Shown: positions 32,699 to 32,782 of the stretch, piece by piece
Layout: every line of letters starts with the position of its first letter
How positions within the stretch are numbered: position 1 is the stretch's first letter
NCBI GenBank assembly: GCA_002722955.1
Contig: PBMZ01000071.1
Location: 1-32,782, forward strand
DNA: 32,782 nt
From: Planctomycetaceae bacterium
GTDB taxonomy: Bacteria; Planctomycetota; Planctomycetia; Planctomycetales; Planctomycetaceae
Direction of reading: 5' to 3'
Notes under the pieces: generated by a model
What the model saw: the letters and a program-made list of their open reading frames with translations, nothing else
Databases searched by the model: none
Told to the model about the DNA's origin: nothing
Translations under genes and position numbers: made by a program

Positions 32699-32782
32699 CT
32701 ACACCGGATGTCGCATCTTCACCCAAGCTTGCATCTTCATCATTGACGGCCAGGCGGGTCCGTCGCGGACTCCGAAGCCGGG
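32699..32782 (-). CDS. Possible C-terminus of a gene cut by the window edge
   Basis: The minus-strand frame open from the window end reads GFGVRDGPAWPSMMKMQAWV and ends RHPV with TAG at 32701-32699, 13 bases before a family A palindrome that could terminate it. Codon use and position are consistent with a real gene end, but 27 residues are too few to identify a family. Confidence 0.35.
   Translation of the reverse strand, partial: PGFGVRDGPAWPSMMKMQAWVKMRHPV

Noticed and set aside
32774..32782. Apparent start of another family A palindrome (GAAGCCGGG)
   Set aside because: Only nine bases, and it is better explained as part of the open minus-strand frame at the window edge.

Overview
The window looks like chromosomal DNA of a planctomycete, most probably a Pirellulaceae member of the Rhodopirellula type. 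The evidence is three intact and one aberrant DUF1559 proteins with prepilin-like leaders, a secreted sulfatase, a protein with the planctomycete LEPR-XLL export motif, two tandem signal peptidases with zinc-ribbon inserts, a formaldehyde-activating enzyme (Fae), and small dispersed palindromes between genes. Base composition is moderate, except for a clearly AT-rich stretch at bases 1-240. I see no prophage, insertion sequence, CRISPR array, tRNA or rRNA.

Layout. Bases 1-3463 (minus strand) hold a lipoprotein, two near-duplicate DUF1559 genes, each followed by its own terminator, and a partial gene in which a DUF1559 leader runs into an unrelated AT-rich tail. After an 800-base gap, 4265-7443 (plus) encodes a divergent ketoacyl-ACP synthase, an acyl carrier protein and a CrtI-like FAD oxidoreductase, a compact lipid or polyketide cassette. 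A sulfatase (7624-9123) faces a NUDIX/winged-helix protein. Two signal peptidase I paralogs, an LptB-like ATPase and SmpB follow on the plus strand (10089-15318).

Bases 15443-19737 (minus) form a tightly packed five-gene operon: DUF3311 protein, sodium:solute symporter, thioesterase, purine nucleoside phosphorylase and pyrimidine nucleoside phosphorylase. It reads as a nucleoside uptake and salvage unit. Next come another DUF1559 gene, a MutT-type NUDIX protein, a membrane-anchored HEAT-repeat gene broken by two compensating frameshifts, FabI, and the LEPR-XLL protein. Bases 25481-28795 carry an enolase-superfamily enzyme and an ATP-grasp ligase divergent from fae, which points to tetrahydromethanopterin-linked C1 metabolism. 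The window closes with a CCA-adding enzyme, an FHA-domain protein, a secreted aldose 1-epimerase and the edge of one more reading frame.

The gaps contain several families of perfect or near-perfect palindromes. One family (core AGAAGCCCGGCTTTT and its complement) occurs five times. The best candidates for something not yet described are the KAS-ACP-oxidoreductase cassette, the chimeric prepilin-leader gene at the left edge, and the paired zinc-ribbon signal peptidases. All functional calls rest on motif recognition by eye; no database search was possible.
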